A stretch of 64,000 bases of DNA, taken from the NCBI GenBank assembly GCA_029547045.1, contig JAKPQL010000121.1:1-64000 (forward strand), read 5' to 3'. The notes beneath the pieces were generated by a model. That model searched no databases. It was not told the origin of the DNA and saw only the letters and a program-made list of their open reading frames with translations. Position numbers and translations under genes: made by a program. Positions 17,183-26,700 of the stretch are shown here, in pieces; position 1 is the first letter of the stretch; every line of letters starts with the position of its first letter. The stretch is from Deltaproteobacteria bacterium (GTDB taxonomy: Bacteria; Desulfobacterota; Desulfomonilia; UBA1062).

Positions 17183-17594
17183 GCCCCTTCCCCTTGAGAA
17201 CGGGATGTTTCCCCGTGCGGTCTTCCTCCCGTGCCGGATTGCCCCGAGCGTCCCGTCCCTCCTGGTGCTGTTCGTCCTGGGTGACAAACCCTTCCAGGAT
17301 CTCCTTGCGGTAATCCTCCCGGTAGGTGAGCATGCTCTTGATCTCGCTCTTCTTGCGCTGGAGGAGATAGACCGCCCCGGACTTGATGGTCTGGCCGATG
17401 ATGTAGGTGTTCCCGAAATCGATCCTGCTCATGCGCGAATCGGCAGGCTGCCCTCTGTCGGCTGATGCCTCGGCCCGAACGGGCTTGTCGGCTGTCAGCG
17501 CTTCGGGAGTATCCTGGAAAGGCTCAGGCACTGCGGCAATACACAGGAGTCCCGCAACGAGGGCGGCGAGGAGTGTCTTATCGTTCAGCTCCAT
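17169..17594 (-). CDS. small exported protein of the motor operon
   Basis: A 141-residue protein with an N-terminal hydrophobic segment (LLAALVAGLLCIAAV) acting as signal peptide or anchor, a Pro/Ala-rich spacer, and a conserved-looking core (residues about 60-100) reading FGNTYIIGQTIKSGAVYLLQ followed by a Lys/Arg-rich helix. Small periplasmic proteins with a similar 'G-x-I-x-K-x-x-x-x-x-L-x-R' core occur next to ExbD genes in myxobacterial clusters, as far as I recall, but I cannot name the family. AGGAGG precedes the ATG. It lies between the second exbD-like gene and the FHA/TonB gene, so a role as an adaptor of the motor is plausible. Confidence 0.7.
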   Translation of the reverse strand: MELNDKTLLAALVAGLLCIAAVPEPFQDTPEALTADKPVRAEASADRGQPADSRMSRIDFGNTYIIGQTIKSGAVYLLQRKKSEIKSMLTYREDYRKEILEGFVTQDEQHQEGRDARGNPAREEDRTGKHPVLKGKGHGSE

Positions 17595-17609
17595 GGCGGA
17601 ATCCTCCTG

Positions 17610-18098
17610 CTACTGCTTCAGCACGCCGAACTGGAAGTTCGGAAACCCGGCCATGCCCGCGGTCTTGATGATGCCGTTGATGGTCTTGAAGGAGAGGCGC
17701 TTGTCGCAGAGGAACAAGACCAGGTCCTTGTCCACTGCCGGATCCTGAGACCGGCTGATCGCGCTCTTGCATTCCTTGAGTCTCTGGTAGAGGACAGATC
17801 CCTCCAGGTTCTCCGGATCGAGGCCCACCACGCGGCCGCCCTGGACCTTGGCCACGGCCTGGCTGCCCAGCCACACCGTGTTCTCCGACACCACGAGCCT
17901 GACGGTATCCTGGTAATCCGCCTGCGCCGCCGACTTGGGGAGCTGAATCTTGCCATCGATCTTCATGGTCACCACGTCCTTGGAAAAGGACACGAGGAGG
18001 AAAATGAGCAGGATGGTGAACATGTCCATCATGGAGGTGAGCTGGAGCTTCGGGATATCGGTCTGCCTTGAACGTCTCCGTGACCTGCCAAGCGCCAT
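17610..18098 (-). CDS. ExbD/TolR-family protein with intact Asp
   Basis: A 162-residue inner-membrane protein with a basic cytoplasmic N-terminus, a single membrane helix and a periplasmic domain, the ExbD/TolR plan. The helix carries the expected proton-binding acidic residue: Asp25 in LTSMMDMFTILLIFLLVSF. ExbD/TolR proteins form a dimer inside an ExbB/TolQ pentamer and convert proton motive force into movement or energy transfer. The periplasmic domain includes a helical segment and an FLCDKRLSFKTINGI stretch typical of the ExbD fold. GGGGAGG lies shortly before the start. It is the second of two exbD-like genes; the first has lost this Asp. Confidence 0.93.
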   Translation of the reverse strand: MALGRSRRRSRQTDIPKLQLTSMMDMFTILLIFLLVSFSKDVVTMKIDGKIQLPKSAAQADYQDTVRLVVSENTVWLGSQAVAKVQGGRVVGLDPENLEGSVLYQRLKECKSAISRSQDPAVDKDLVLFLCDKRLSFKTINGIIKTAGMAGFPNFQFGVLKQ

Positions 18099-18109
18099 GG
18101 CGTCCTCCC

Positions 18110-18616
18110 CTACCCCACCTTCCCCGATATCACCACGTTGGGGAAGAGCTGAGTCTCGCCGGTGTTCCGCGCCACGTCCATGGCCCTGATGATGGTTTCG
18201 TAGACAATGGTGTCCCCGGGCATGATGATCACCGTGTCGCTCAGGGGGTAGCTGGTCTTGATTCCCTGAAGGAACGAGGACAGCCGATCCATGGCGTACC
18301 GGCCCGTTCCCTCCTTCGCGATCACCGTCTCGAAGCCTCTGAGCGTCTGCTCGTCCACCTCGTCGGACATGGCGGACACCGTGATGCCCGTCTCCTCGAG
18401 CTGCACGATCACGGTCACCTTGGCAGTGCTCTGCACCGGCCCTGACTCCGCTTTGCTGCTCAGGACAGGGACCGTGGTGTTGATGGCCCTCAGGTGGAAG
18501 AAGCTCGCCGAAATGAGCAGGAACGGGATGATGACCAGGAACATGTTCATGATGGGGACCAGGTCGAGGTCGGTGACCTCGGCCTGCCTTTTACGGGGCT
18601 TCCTGTCGCCTAGCAT
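18110..18616 (-). CDS. ExbD/TolR-like protein with Asn replacing the key Asp
   Basis: A 168-residue protein with the ExbD/TolR arrangement: charged N-terminus ending DLDLVPIMNMF, one membrane helix (LVIIPFLLISASFF) and a periplasmic domain. The position that carries the proton-conducting Asp in ExbD, TolR and MotB-like proteins is Asn24 here (VPIMNMF against the usual VPLxDxx). The protein is otherwise well preserved, so a heterodimer with the Asp-containing neighbour is likely. The start at 18616 was chosen because the encoded N-terminus matches the family; it overlaps the exbB-like stop by 7 bases. The frame remains open upstream only as a shadow. Confidence 0.9.
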   Translation of the reverse strand: MLGDRKPRKRQAEVTDLDLVPIMNMFLVIIPFLLISASFFHLRAINTTVPVLSSKAESGPVQSTAKVTVIVQLEETGITVSAMSDEVDEQTLRGFETVIAKEGTGRYAMDRLSSFLQGIKTSYPLSDTVIIMPGDTIVYETIIRAMDVARNTGETQLFPNVVISGKVG

Positions 18617-19245
18617 GAGGTCTCCCTCTCCTGCTTCATGGACGATAGCGCGTTGAAGAGACCGAGCGCCTTCTCCTCGAACTGGTCGATGAGGTGGTCG
18701 CCCCTGTTGTTCAGCACGTAGTACCCCACCAGGCACGGGATGGCGACGATAAGGCCGAAGGCCGTGGTGAGCATGGCCACGGAGATGCCGCTGGCGAGCA
18801 TCTCCTGCTTCATGGCCTCGTTCGCGTTGCTCACCCCCTGGAAGGCGCCGATGAGCCCGATGATGGTGCCCAGCAGCCCCAGGAGGGTGGATATGTTGGC
18901 GAACAGGGTGAGCAGGTTGATGCGGGCCTTCACACGGGGGATCTCCTGGATGATCTTCTCCTCCATGGCCCGCTCGATCTCCTTGTCGCGCCGGTCCGAC
19001 TTCAGGAGACCCGCCTTGAGGATCCTGCCCAGGGGGTGCTTCTCGAACCGCGTGCATTCCTCGATGGCGCCGCGGAAGTTCATCCCCTCCAGCGAGAGCA
19101 TCACCTTCTGGAAGACCGCATCCGCATCGAGCTTCAGCCGGAAGTAGAGAAAGCTCGCACGCTCGCAGAAGAGGCCCAGGGCGATGATGGACACCAGCAA
19201 GATGGGGTACATGAAGAATCCACCTGCCTGAAACATGGATAACAT
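18610..19245 (-). CDS. ExbB/TolQ/MotA-family motor protein
   Basis: First gene of the 16-kb operon, 211 residues. It shows the three-helix ExbB/TolQ plan: helix 1 near residues 12-30 (MYPILLVSIIALGLFCERASF), a cytoplasmic loop rich in charged residues, then helices 2 and 3 in NLLTLFANISTLLGLLGTIIG and VAMLTTAFGLIVAIPCLVGYYVL. The Gly/Thr-rich helix 2-3 sequence is the proton-channel surface of this family. Together with the two ExbD-like proteins it would form a proton-driven motor comparable to AglR with AglQ/AglS of Myxococcus. AAAGGAG lies seven bases before the ATG at 19245; an upstream in-frame Met was rejected because it has neither. Confidence 0.93.
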   Translation of the reverse strand: MLSMFQAGGFFMYPILLVSIIALGLFCERASFLYFRLKLDADAVFQKVMLSLEGMNFRGAIEECTRFEKHPLGRILKAGLLKSDRRDKEIERAMEEKIIQEIPRVKARINLLTLFANISTLLGLLGTIIGLIGAFQGVSNANEAMKQEMLASGISVAMLTTAFGLIVAIPCLVGYYVLNNRGDHLIDQFEEKALGLFNALSSMKQERETSC

Positions 19246-19727
19246 GCACGATCTCCTTTCCCAATCAGTAGGTTTGTTTTCCGGATGCCATGGATACTGC
19301 ACAAATTTGCACTGTGCGCATTGACTGCCCGCCACATTGAATTATAGTTCAGTACATTTCCAGCAACTTCGAGCCCACCATAAGCACTATATGTGCCATG
19401 ACAGAACACGATTGATTTTTCAGCCTTCCTGCATGCGTTTGTACCTTCCTGTTTTCATGACATATTCCCGGGTGATATGCGCGCATGAGCCCCCGGGTTT
19501 TCCTTCCGGTGCAGGCGGCGGCAGTGCGTATTCCAGGGTCTGACGGGTTACACATTCAGTTGTGCCGGTTACATTTTCGCTCGGCTCACATGACCGTTTC
19601 GATCCGGACAGCCCCCCGGTCTCGCTTCTTGACGCGGCTGCCCCGTGTCTGTTAAGTCATCCCTACCTTCATGGGAGGCACGGCACTGTGTCCTCACTCC
19701 AATGCACCGGAAGGAAGATGTGACGCC
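19246..19727. other. 482-base divergent intergenic region
   Basis: Lies between the minus-strand motor operon and plus-strand dapF and is more AT-rich than its surroundings near 19260-19460. It contains a candidate sigma54 promoter facing the motor operon, and must also hold a dapF promoter that I could not place. Short open frames on both strands here have no coding signature or Shine-Dalgarno site. No tRNA or known riboswitch fold was recognised. Confidence 0.6.
19383..19398 (-). promoter_or_regulatory. candidate sigma54 (-24/-12) promoter of the motor operon
   Basis: Read on the minus strand the site is TGGCAC, five bases, then GTGCT. This matches the RpoN consensus TGGCAC-N5-TTGCW except for the first T of the -12 box; the invariant GG and GC are correctly spaced. 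It is about 140 bases upstream of the exbB-like ATG. If real, transcription would need an enhancer-binding activator, none of which lies in the window. Confidence 0.4.
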
Positions 19728-20561
19728 ATGACAGCACACGGCATGACAGGGACGGTGAGCTTTACCAAGATGGAGGGGGCGGGGAATGACTTCATCATGA
19801 TCAATAATGCCGACTCCTCGCTATCTCTGGACTGGCGCTCGTTTGCAGCGAGCATGTGTCCCCCGAAGACCGGCATCGGCGCCGACGGGGTCATCGTCAT
19901 CGAGCCTGACTCCGAAACCGATTTCACCTTCCGCATCTTCAACGCCGACGGCAGCGAGGCGGAGATGTGCGGCAACGGTGCCCGCTGCGCAGCGCTCTTC
20001 GCCCACGAACAGGGCATCGCCGGGACCGCCATGCGGTTCACGACCCTGGCCGGCGTCATCGGCGCGCGCATCGACGGCAACGAGGTGGCCATCGAGATGA
20101 CCGAACCCTTCGGGATGGAGACCGGGATCGACCTCGACCTGCAGGGTGCCTGCAGGACCGTCCACTACGTGAACACCGGCGTGCCCCATGCGATCCTGTT
20201 CACGCACCGCCTCGACGAGGAGGACGTCGCCGGTATCGGGCGCCTCGTCCGGTTCCACGAGCGGTTCGCACCTGCCGGGACCAACGCGGACTTCGTGGAG
20301 GTGCAGGGGCCCGGGTGCATCCGGGTGCGCACCTATGAGCGGGGCGTGGAGGGGGAAACCCTTGCCTGCGGTACCGGCGCAGTGGCCTCGGCCATCCTGT
20401 CACACCACCTGGGCAAGGTCTCGGAAGTGCCGGTGCTCGTGAGGATGAAGGGCGGGGACCTGAAGATCGATTTCACTGCAGGCCAGAAGGGCTACACCCG
20501 GGTATGGCTCATGGGCCCGGTGACCACCGTGTTCACCGGCCAGGTCCGCCTGGGCACGTGA
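19728..20561 (+). CDS. dapF: diaminopimelate epimerase
   Basis: Cofactor-independent racemase converting LL- to meso-diaminopimelate for lysine and peptidoglycan. The 277-residue protein has both catalytic cysteines in their conserved settings: Cys81 in EMCGNGARC and Cys214 in GETLACGTGAVA. The N-terminal KMEGAGNDF signature is present. The ATG at 19728 follows a GGAAGGAAG purine stretch at a slightly long distance; a later Met at 19743 lacks any site. It is the step after DapL, whose gene is at 1967-3190. guaA follows 51 bases downstream. Confidence 0.96.
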   Translation: MTAHGMTGTVSFTKMEGAGNDFIMINNADSSLSLDWRSFAASMCPPKTGIGADGVIVIEPDSETDFTFRIFNADGSEAEMCGNGARCAALFAHEQGIAGTAMRFTTLAGVIGARIDGNEVAIEMTEPFGMETGIDLDLQGACRTVHYVNTGVPHAILFTHRLDEEDVAGIGRLVRFHERFAPAGTNADFVEVQGPGCIRVRTYERGVEGETLACGTGAVASAILSHHLGKVSEVPVLVRMKGGDLKIDFTAGQKGYTRVWLMGPVTTVFTGQVRLGT

Positions 20562-20612
20562 GCTGACTACAGGTGGAGTGCCCTTCATACACCATGAATG
20601 GAGCCATCGCAC

Positions 20613-22151
20613 ATGCGTGAGTTCGTAGCAGTCCTCGATTTCGGTTCCCAGTACGCCCAGCTCATCTCCCGGCGCATCCGCGAGTGCGGTGTGTACTGCG
20701 AGATCCTGCCCCACGACGTCACCTCCAGCGAGCTTGTGGCCATGGCGCCCCGGGCAGTGGTGCTCTCCGGCGGCCCCGCCTCGGTTCTCGAGGAGGGGCA
20801 TCCGGGCATGGATGCCGCGATCTTCGATCTCGGCCTGCCTGTGCTCGGCATCTGCTACGGACTCCAGCTCACGGCCAAGGTGCTCGGCGGCCGGCTGGAG
20901 CGCGGCCTTGCCAGGGAATACGGGCCTGCGACCATAGAGGTGGACACCCCCCTCGGTCTCTTCCAGGGCCTGGCCGGCCGGCTCGACGTGTGGATGAGCC
21001 ACGGCGACCACGTCTCGTCCCCGCCTGCGGGCTTCACCGTCCTTGCCCATACTCCCACCTGCCAGGTGGCAGCCATGGGGAACGAGGGGAAGAAGATCTA
21101 CGGCGTCCAGTTCCACCCCGAGGTGGTGCACACCCCCCGGGGCACCGAGATCCTGAAGAACTTCCTCTTCGCCATCGCCGGGTGCACCGGCGGCTGGAGC
21201 ATGAAGGGATTCATCGAGGAGGCCGTTGAAGCCATCCGAACCGAGGTGAAGGACGGCAGGGTGATCTGCGGCATGTCCGGCGGGGTGGACTCGGCGGTGG
21301 TGGCGGCCCTGCTCAACAGGGCCATCGGCGAGCGGATGACGGCCATCTTCGTGGACAACGGCGTGCTCAGGGGCGGCGAGGCAGATGAGATCCGCAGGAC
21401 CTTCACCGGGTCGTACCCCCTGAACCTGGACATCGTGGACGCATCGGACCGTTTCCTGGACGCCCTTGCCGGCGTGACCGATCCCGAGGAGAAACGGAAG
21501 ATCATCGGCCGCACCTTCATCGACGTGTTCAACGCCGAGGCCGCGCGCATCGGCGGGGCCGAATTCCTGGCCCAGGGCACCCTCTACCCGGACATCATCG
21601 AGAGCCGCTCCGCCAAGGGAGGGCCGTCGGCCACCATCAAGAGCCACCACAACGTGGGCGGCCTGCCCGAAGACCTGCAGTTCAGGCTCATTGAGCCCCT
21701 CAAGGAGCTCTTCAAGGACGAGGTGAGGATGCTGGGCAGAGAACTCGGCATGCCCGAGTCCATCCTCCAGAGGCAGCCCTTCCCGGGTCCTGGACTGGCC
21801 GTGCGCATCCTGGGCGAGGTGACCAAAGAGAACGTGGCCATTCTCCAGGAGGCCGACGCCCGGGTTCAGGAAGAGATGGCCAGGTGGGACGGATACGGCG
21901 GGGTCTGGCAGTCCTTCGCGGTGCTGCTCCCGGTGAAGACCGTGGGCGTCATGGGCGACGAGCGCACCTATGCCAACGTCATCGCCGTGCGCGCGGTGCA
22001 GAGCCAGGACGGCATGACCGCGGACTGGGTCAAGGTGCCCTACGACGTGCTCTCGCGAATCTCGGCGCGCATCATCAACGAGGTCCAGGGCGTGAACCGG
22101 GTGGTGTACGACATCAGCTCCAAACCGCCGAGCACCATCGAGTGGGAGTAG
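20613..22151 (+). CDS. guaA: GMP synthase (glutamine-hydrolysing)
   Basis: Makes GMP from XMP, ATP and glutamine. The 512-residue protein has the class I glutamine amidotransferase domain with catalytic triad Cys81 (GICYGLQL), His168 and Glu170 (VQFHPEV). The ATP-pyrophosphatase domain follows with SGGVDS at 222-227, and then the GMP-synthase dimerisation domain ending in KPPSTIEWE, the family's typical C-terminus. The ATG at 20613 has GGAG nine bases upstream. It is followed on the same strand by a PurF-like gene, so the two form a purine gene pair. Confidence 0.97.
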   Translation: MREFVAVLDFGSQYAQLISRRIRECGVYCEILPHDVTSSELVAMAPRAVVLSGGPASVLEEGHPGMDAAIFDLGLPVLGICYGLQLTAKVLGGRLERGLAREYGPATIEVDTPLGLFQGLAGRLDVWMSHGDHVSSPPAGFTVLAHTPTCQVAAMGNEGKKIYGVQFHPEVVHTPRGTEILKNFLFAIAGCTGGWSMKGFIEEAVEAIRTEVKDGRVICGMSGGVDSAVVAALLNRAIGERMTAIFVDNGVLRGGEADEIRRTFTGSYPLNLDIVDASDRFLDALAGVTDPEEKRKIIGRTFIDVFNAEAARIGGAEFLAQGTLYPDIIESRSAKGGPSATIKSHHNVGGLPEDLQFRLIEPLKELFKDEVRMLGRELGMPESILQRQPFPGPGLAVRILGEVTKENVAILQEADARVQEEMARWDGYGGVWQSFAVLLPVKTVGVMGDERTYANVIAVRAVQSQDGMTADWVKVPYDVLSRISARIINEVQGVNRVVYDISSKPPSTIEWE

Positions 22152-22296
22152 CCACAGACATGGCCGTGCATCGAAACACCGCATGTTCGGCAGCTGCGGG
22201 ATATGGTATGGTCATGTACGCACGGTGCACGATGCATCATCACCGACAGGGTACGATTACAGCACAACACGACCATCCACGCGAGGAGGTAGGCCC

Positions 22297-23700
22297 ATGG
22301 GCGGACTGTTCGGCATAGCTTCCCGGCAAGACTGTGTGAGGGATCTCTTCTACGGGACCGACTACCATTCCCACCTCGGGACGCGCAGGGCCGGTCTTGC
22401 GGTGGTGAACGAGAAGGGGTTCACCCGTTCCATCCACTCCATCGAGAGCGCCTACTTCCGCTCCAAGTTCGAACCAGACCTCTCCATCTTCCAGGGCACC
22501 ATGGGCATCGGGGTGATCAGCGACTCCGACTCGCAGCCGCTCATCATCAATTCCCACCTGGGCACCTTCGGCATCGTCACCGTGGGGAGGATCAACAACC
22601 TGCCCGAGCTGGGCAGACAGGCCTTCTCCCAGAGGAAGTACTTCTCCGAGACCTCGGGCTTCGACATCAATCCCACCGAACTCATCGCCATGCTCATCTG
22701 TGAGCACGACAACTTTGCGGACGGCATCCGCCACGTCCACAACTCCGTGAAGGGGTCGTGCTCCATGCTCCTGCTCACCCGCCAGGGCCTGTACGCGGCC
22801 CGAGACAGGTACGGCCGGACCCCCATCGTCATCGGGAAGAAGGAGGGCGCCTTTGCCGCGTCCTCCGAGTCCAGCGCCTTCCCGAACCTGGGCTATGAGA
22901 CCTGTTACTACCTCGGGCCGGGCGAGATCCTGCTCGTCACGCCGGACGGCTTCACCCAGGTGAGCCCTCCCGGCGACACCTTGCAGGTGTGCGCGTTCCT
23001 GTGGGTCTACTACGGCTACCCGCCGTCGTGCTACGAAGGCATAAACGTGGAGGAGGTCAGGTACAAGTGCGGGAGGGCCCTGGCCAAGGACGATCCCGTG
23101 GAGGTGGACTTCGTGTCCGGCATCCCGGACTCGGGCATCGGCCATGCCCTGGGCTATGCCGGCGGCAAGGGCATCCCCTACATGCGGCCGTACGTCAAGT
23201 ACACCCCCACCTGGCCCCGGAGTTTCATGCCCCAGAACCAGTCGGTGCGCGACCTGGTTGCCAAGATGAAGCTCATCCCCAACCGTGCCATCATCGAGGG
23301 CAAGCGCATCGTCTTCTGTGACGACTCCATCGTGCGCGGCACCCAGCTCCAGGACAACATCCAGATCCTCTACGACTACGGGGCAAAAGAGGTGCACATG
23401 CGGGTGGCCTGCCCCACGCTCATCTACCCGTGTGAGTTTCTGAACTTCTCGACTTCCCGCTCGCAGCTTGACCTGGCTGGCAGGAAGGCCATCAAGGCCC
23501 TGGAGGGAAGGGACGATGCCTTCCTCGAGGAGTATGCGAGAGCCGGGTCGGACAGGAACAGGGCCATGGTGGAGCACATCCGCAGGACGCTCGGCATGAC
23601 CTCGCTGAAGTACCAGACCATCGACGACCTGGTGAAGGCCATCGGCCTCCCCAAGGAGCGGCTCTGCACCCACTGCTGGGACGGGTCGAGCTTCAGCTGA
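22297..23700 (+). CDS. PurF-like amidophosphoribosyltransferase paralogue without the glutaminase cysteine
   Basis: Resembles glutamine-PRPP amidotransferase over its full 467 residues. The N-terminal nucleophile domain should begin (after Met or propeptide) with Cys-Gly; here it reads Met-Gly-Gly-Leu-Phe-Gly, and the usual RGQE/D glutamine-site motif is replaced by GTRRAG, so glutaminase activity should be absent. The phosphoribosyltransferase half is intact, with the PRPP loop FCDDSIVRGT at 340-349 and an upstream SGIPDSG. Four Cys at 232, 379, 457 and 460 fall where Bacillus-type PurF binds a [4Fe-4S] cluster. GAGGAGGT precedes the ATG. It may use free ammonia, be fed by a partner, or do something other than purine synthesis. 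No normal purF is in the window. Confidence 0.85.
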   Translation: MGGLFGIASRQDCVRDLFYGTDYHSHLGTRRAGLAVVNEKGFTRSIHSIESAYFRSKFEPDLSIFQGTMGIGVISDSDSQPLIINSHLGTFGIVTVGRINNLPELGRQAFSQRKYFSETSGFDINPTELIAMLICEHDNFADGIRHVHNSVKGSCSMLLLTRQGLYAARDRYGRTPIVIGKKEGAFAASSESSAFPNLGYETCYYLGPGEILLVTPDGFTQVSPPGDTLQVCAFLWVYYGYPPSCYEGINVEEVRYKCGRALAKDDPVEVDFVSGIPDSGIGHALGYAGGKGIPYMRPYVKYTPTWPRSFMPQNQSVRDLVAKMKLIPNRAIIEGKRIVFCDDSIVRGTQLQDNIQILYDYGAKEVHMRVACPTLIYPCEFLNFSTSRSQLDLAGRKAIKALEGRDDAFLEEYARAGSDRNRAMVEHIRRTLGMTSLKYQTIDDLVKAIGLPKERLCTHCWDGSSFS

Positions 23701-23732
23701 GGGGCCCAACGCCCGCGGGGGATCACCGGGGG

Positions 23733-26700
23733 TTACAGCTCAGCCTGACCTCCGGGCAGCAGCGATGCGAGCCGCACGGCCTCGAAGCCTGAATCCTCCA
23801 CGATCCGCAGCAGCTCCATGCACGCCCCGCCGGCCCCGCGCAGGAGATCCCTGATCTCCCTCTCGGAAAGCTTCCTGCCGGCCATGCCCAGCAGTACCCG
23901 CAGCAGGGCCGTCCAGCGGACGAGGTCCTCCATGGCCTCCTTGTTGAACCACCACTTGTCGTTGAACAGGTTGAATCCCAGGAGATCCCGCACCATGGTG
24001 TCCGAGAGCATGTCCCTGAGCAGCACCCCCATGTCTACCCCTGCCGGGAGCGACTGGTGCCGGGTGAGTATCCTGATGAGCATCACCTCGTATCCCGCCC
24101 TTCCCCCATGGGCGCCCAAGGCAGTTATGGATGAGGCCATGGCGCTGCCCAGGAGCCAGTCCTCGATGAGGGCCGCGGACACCCCGTGTGGGTCCTTCTC
24201 AGGGCTGAGCGTGCCCATGCGCGACACCAATGCCCAGAGCACGGCGATCCTCCACCCCGCGAGGTCTTCGGTGGTCTTCTCCGGGATCAGGTCCACAAGC
24301 GGCCGGACCTTCGCGTCCTTCTTCCAGGATGCCTTGCGCCTGAGCCTGTCCAGGGTGAACAGGGCATCCAGCAGCAGACATGCATCGTCGCTGCCCGGAC
24401 GGCTCCGCGGGCGCCAGCGGGCGAATTCGCAGGCGCGGTCGAGAAACGAGGCCACCTTGTCGCTGAACTGCACAGGCACGGTTCCCAGGCGCATGCCCTC
24501 GGCCACGAGGCGCCGCAGGCCCTCGGGGGCGACCATGTCCCTGAACGGTGCCAGGACCGGCTCCAGGGTGAGCTCCTTAAGCGCGGCCATCACGTCCGGC
24601 ACCCCCCTGCCCATGAGGGTGCCCTCGAGCCGGGCGCACCTTCCGTCAGTGTCGTGGAGCTCACGGAAGGAGGTGAACACGTGGCACTTGAAGGCCCCGA
24701 GGTGGACCATGAGCCCGTCGTTCCAGAGGCTGCGGGAGGACCTGAGGTACTCGAGCCCGCCCTTCTCGTCCCGGAACACGTAGTACACCCCCTCCCCGCT
24801 CCTGAGGCCGAGCCCCTCGGCCAGACCCTTGTGGACGATGTGGCGTCTGCCGCCCTGCTCCACGTTCATGCCCACGGAGCGGCTGATGGTGCCCGTGGCC
24901 TCGGCGTACCGGTTGTTGTACACCACGAGTATCCGCTCGTCGTTGTACCGGTTGGAGTAGGCGAACACGTCCTCGTTCACGTGGCCCTCGGGGGTGGTAA
25001 AATCGTAGAGCACGAAGTGTTCCACCCCGGAGAAGAGGCGGCGCTTCCTCAGCAGCGGGAAGATCTCCTGCTCGTGGCGCCAGACCAGGTGCTGGTCCAC
25101 GGGTTCGTCCCAGTAGGATCGGCGGTATTCCATGCCGTACTTCTCGGAGAAACCCTCGATCTGGCCGTGGCCGAACATGGGAAGCCCCGGCAGGGTGGCC
25201 ATAAGGGTGGCCACACCGAAGTACTTGTCTTCCCGGCCGAAGCCGTGCACCGCGGGCTCCTCGTCCGGGTTGTTCATGAAGTTCACGAAGCGCCTGAGGA
25301 TCTCGGGGTTGAAGCGGAGCACGTTCTTCATGACGTCTCGGTACTTGCTGTTGTCCTCGGCCTTGAGCATGTTCATGAAGGCCGAGTTGTACACCCGGTG
25401 CATGCCCAGGCTGCGCACGAAATACCCCTCCATGAGCCAGAACGCCTCGGCCAGGAGCAACGTGTTGGGGGCCTCGACGGCGATGCGGTCCACGAGCTCA
25501 CGCCAGAACTCCACCGGGAAGAGCCGCTCGAACTCGTCCGGGGACACGCTGTGGCCTGCGCGGGACGGGATGTCGCCGCCGTAGCCGGGTGCCGGGTACC
25601 AGAGGCGCTGGAAGTGGCGCTTGGCAAGCGTCATGGCCGCGTCGAAGCGGATGATGGGGAAGCGCCGGGCAATGGCGATGGTCTGGCCGATCACTGCCTG
25701 GCGCACCTCGTGCTTGAGGAAGTCGAGCTGGGCCGTGTCGTTCCAGGGCATGCTCGTGCCGTCGTTGCCGTGGTAGATGTACCGGTCCTGGCCGGTCCAC
25801 CGGTCGTGCCTGCGAAACACCACGGCGGCGTCCCTGCGGTCCCAGTAGCCGTCCTCGATCTGGATCACCACCCGGTCGTCCTGCGACAGGTTGGGCCCGG
25901 TGTAGCGGTAGGCAGGGAACGGCGGGCTTTCCAGCTGGATGAACCATTCCGGGTGCTCGATGACCCAGCGGGAGTAGATGCCCATGTGGTTCGGCACCAT
26001 GTCGGTCGCCATGCGGATGCCGAAATGCATGGCCCGGGCCTTGAGGTTCTCGAAGGCGTCGTCGCCGCCCAGCTCGGAGGCGATGGTGTAGTCGTAGATG
26101 GAGTAGGCGGACGCCTCGGCCTCGGGGTTGCCGGTCATGCGCTTGATGGTCTTGGAGGCCGGGCTGCGCTCCCAGATACCGATGAGCCAGAGACCGGTGA
26201 ATCCCCATCGGGAAAGCAGTTCCAGTTCCTCGTCCGGGATCTGGTCCAGGCGGCTGATGTCACGGCCGTACTTCACCGAGAGCTGGTGCAGCCACACGTA
26301 CACGCTCTTGGCCATGAGCACCAGGCTGGGCATCCAGTCCTCATCCGGGCTGAACCGCTCCACGTCCTCGTAATCCCGCAGGCCGAACGTGGGCACGGGC
26401 GCATAGCCCTTGCTGAGGAAGCGGACCTTGGTCTCCTCCTTGATGAGGTCGAGCCCTGAGAGCAGTCTGATGTAGAGCTCTGCCAGGAGGTGGCCCCAGT
26501 GCTTCCGAATGAACTCGAGCTGGTCGTGGAGCGAGTTCGGGCAGGCTCGAAGCGGCGCCATGAGGAGATCCAGCAAAGTGAGCCCGAGCGCGCCGAGTAC
26601 GGGCTGGGACCGGAAGAACTCGTCCAGGGTGCTGATGAGGTCCAGGTACGTCGTCTCCTGCCGCAGCGGTGCATCGTCGAAGAGCTCCTTGTAGCTCGTG

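Noticed and set aside
24186-26459. Long plus-strand frame opposite the GH13 gene
   Set aside because: Antisense shadow; the GH13 catalytic motifs are all on the minus strand.
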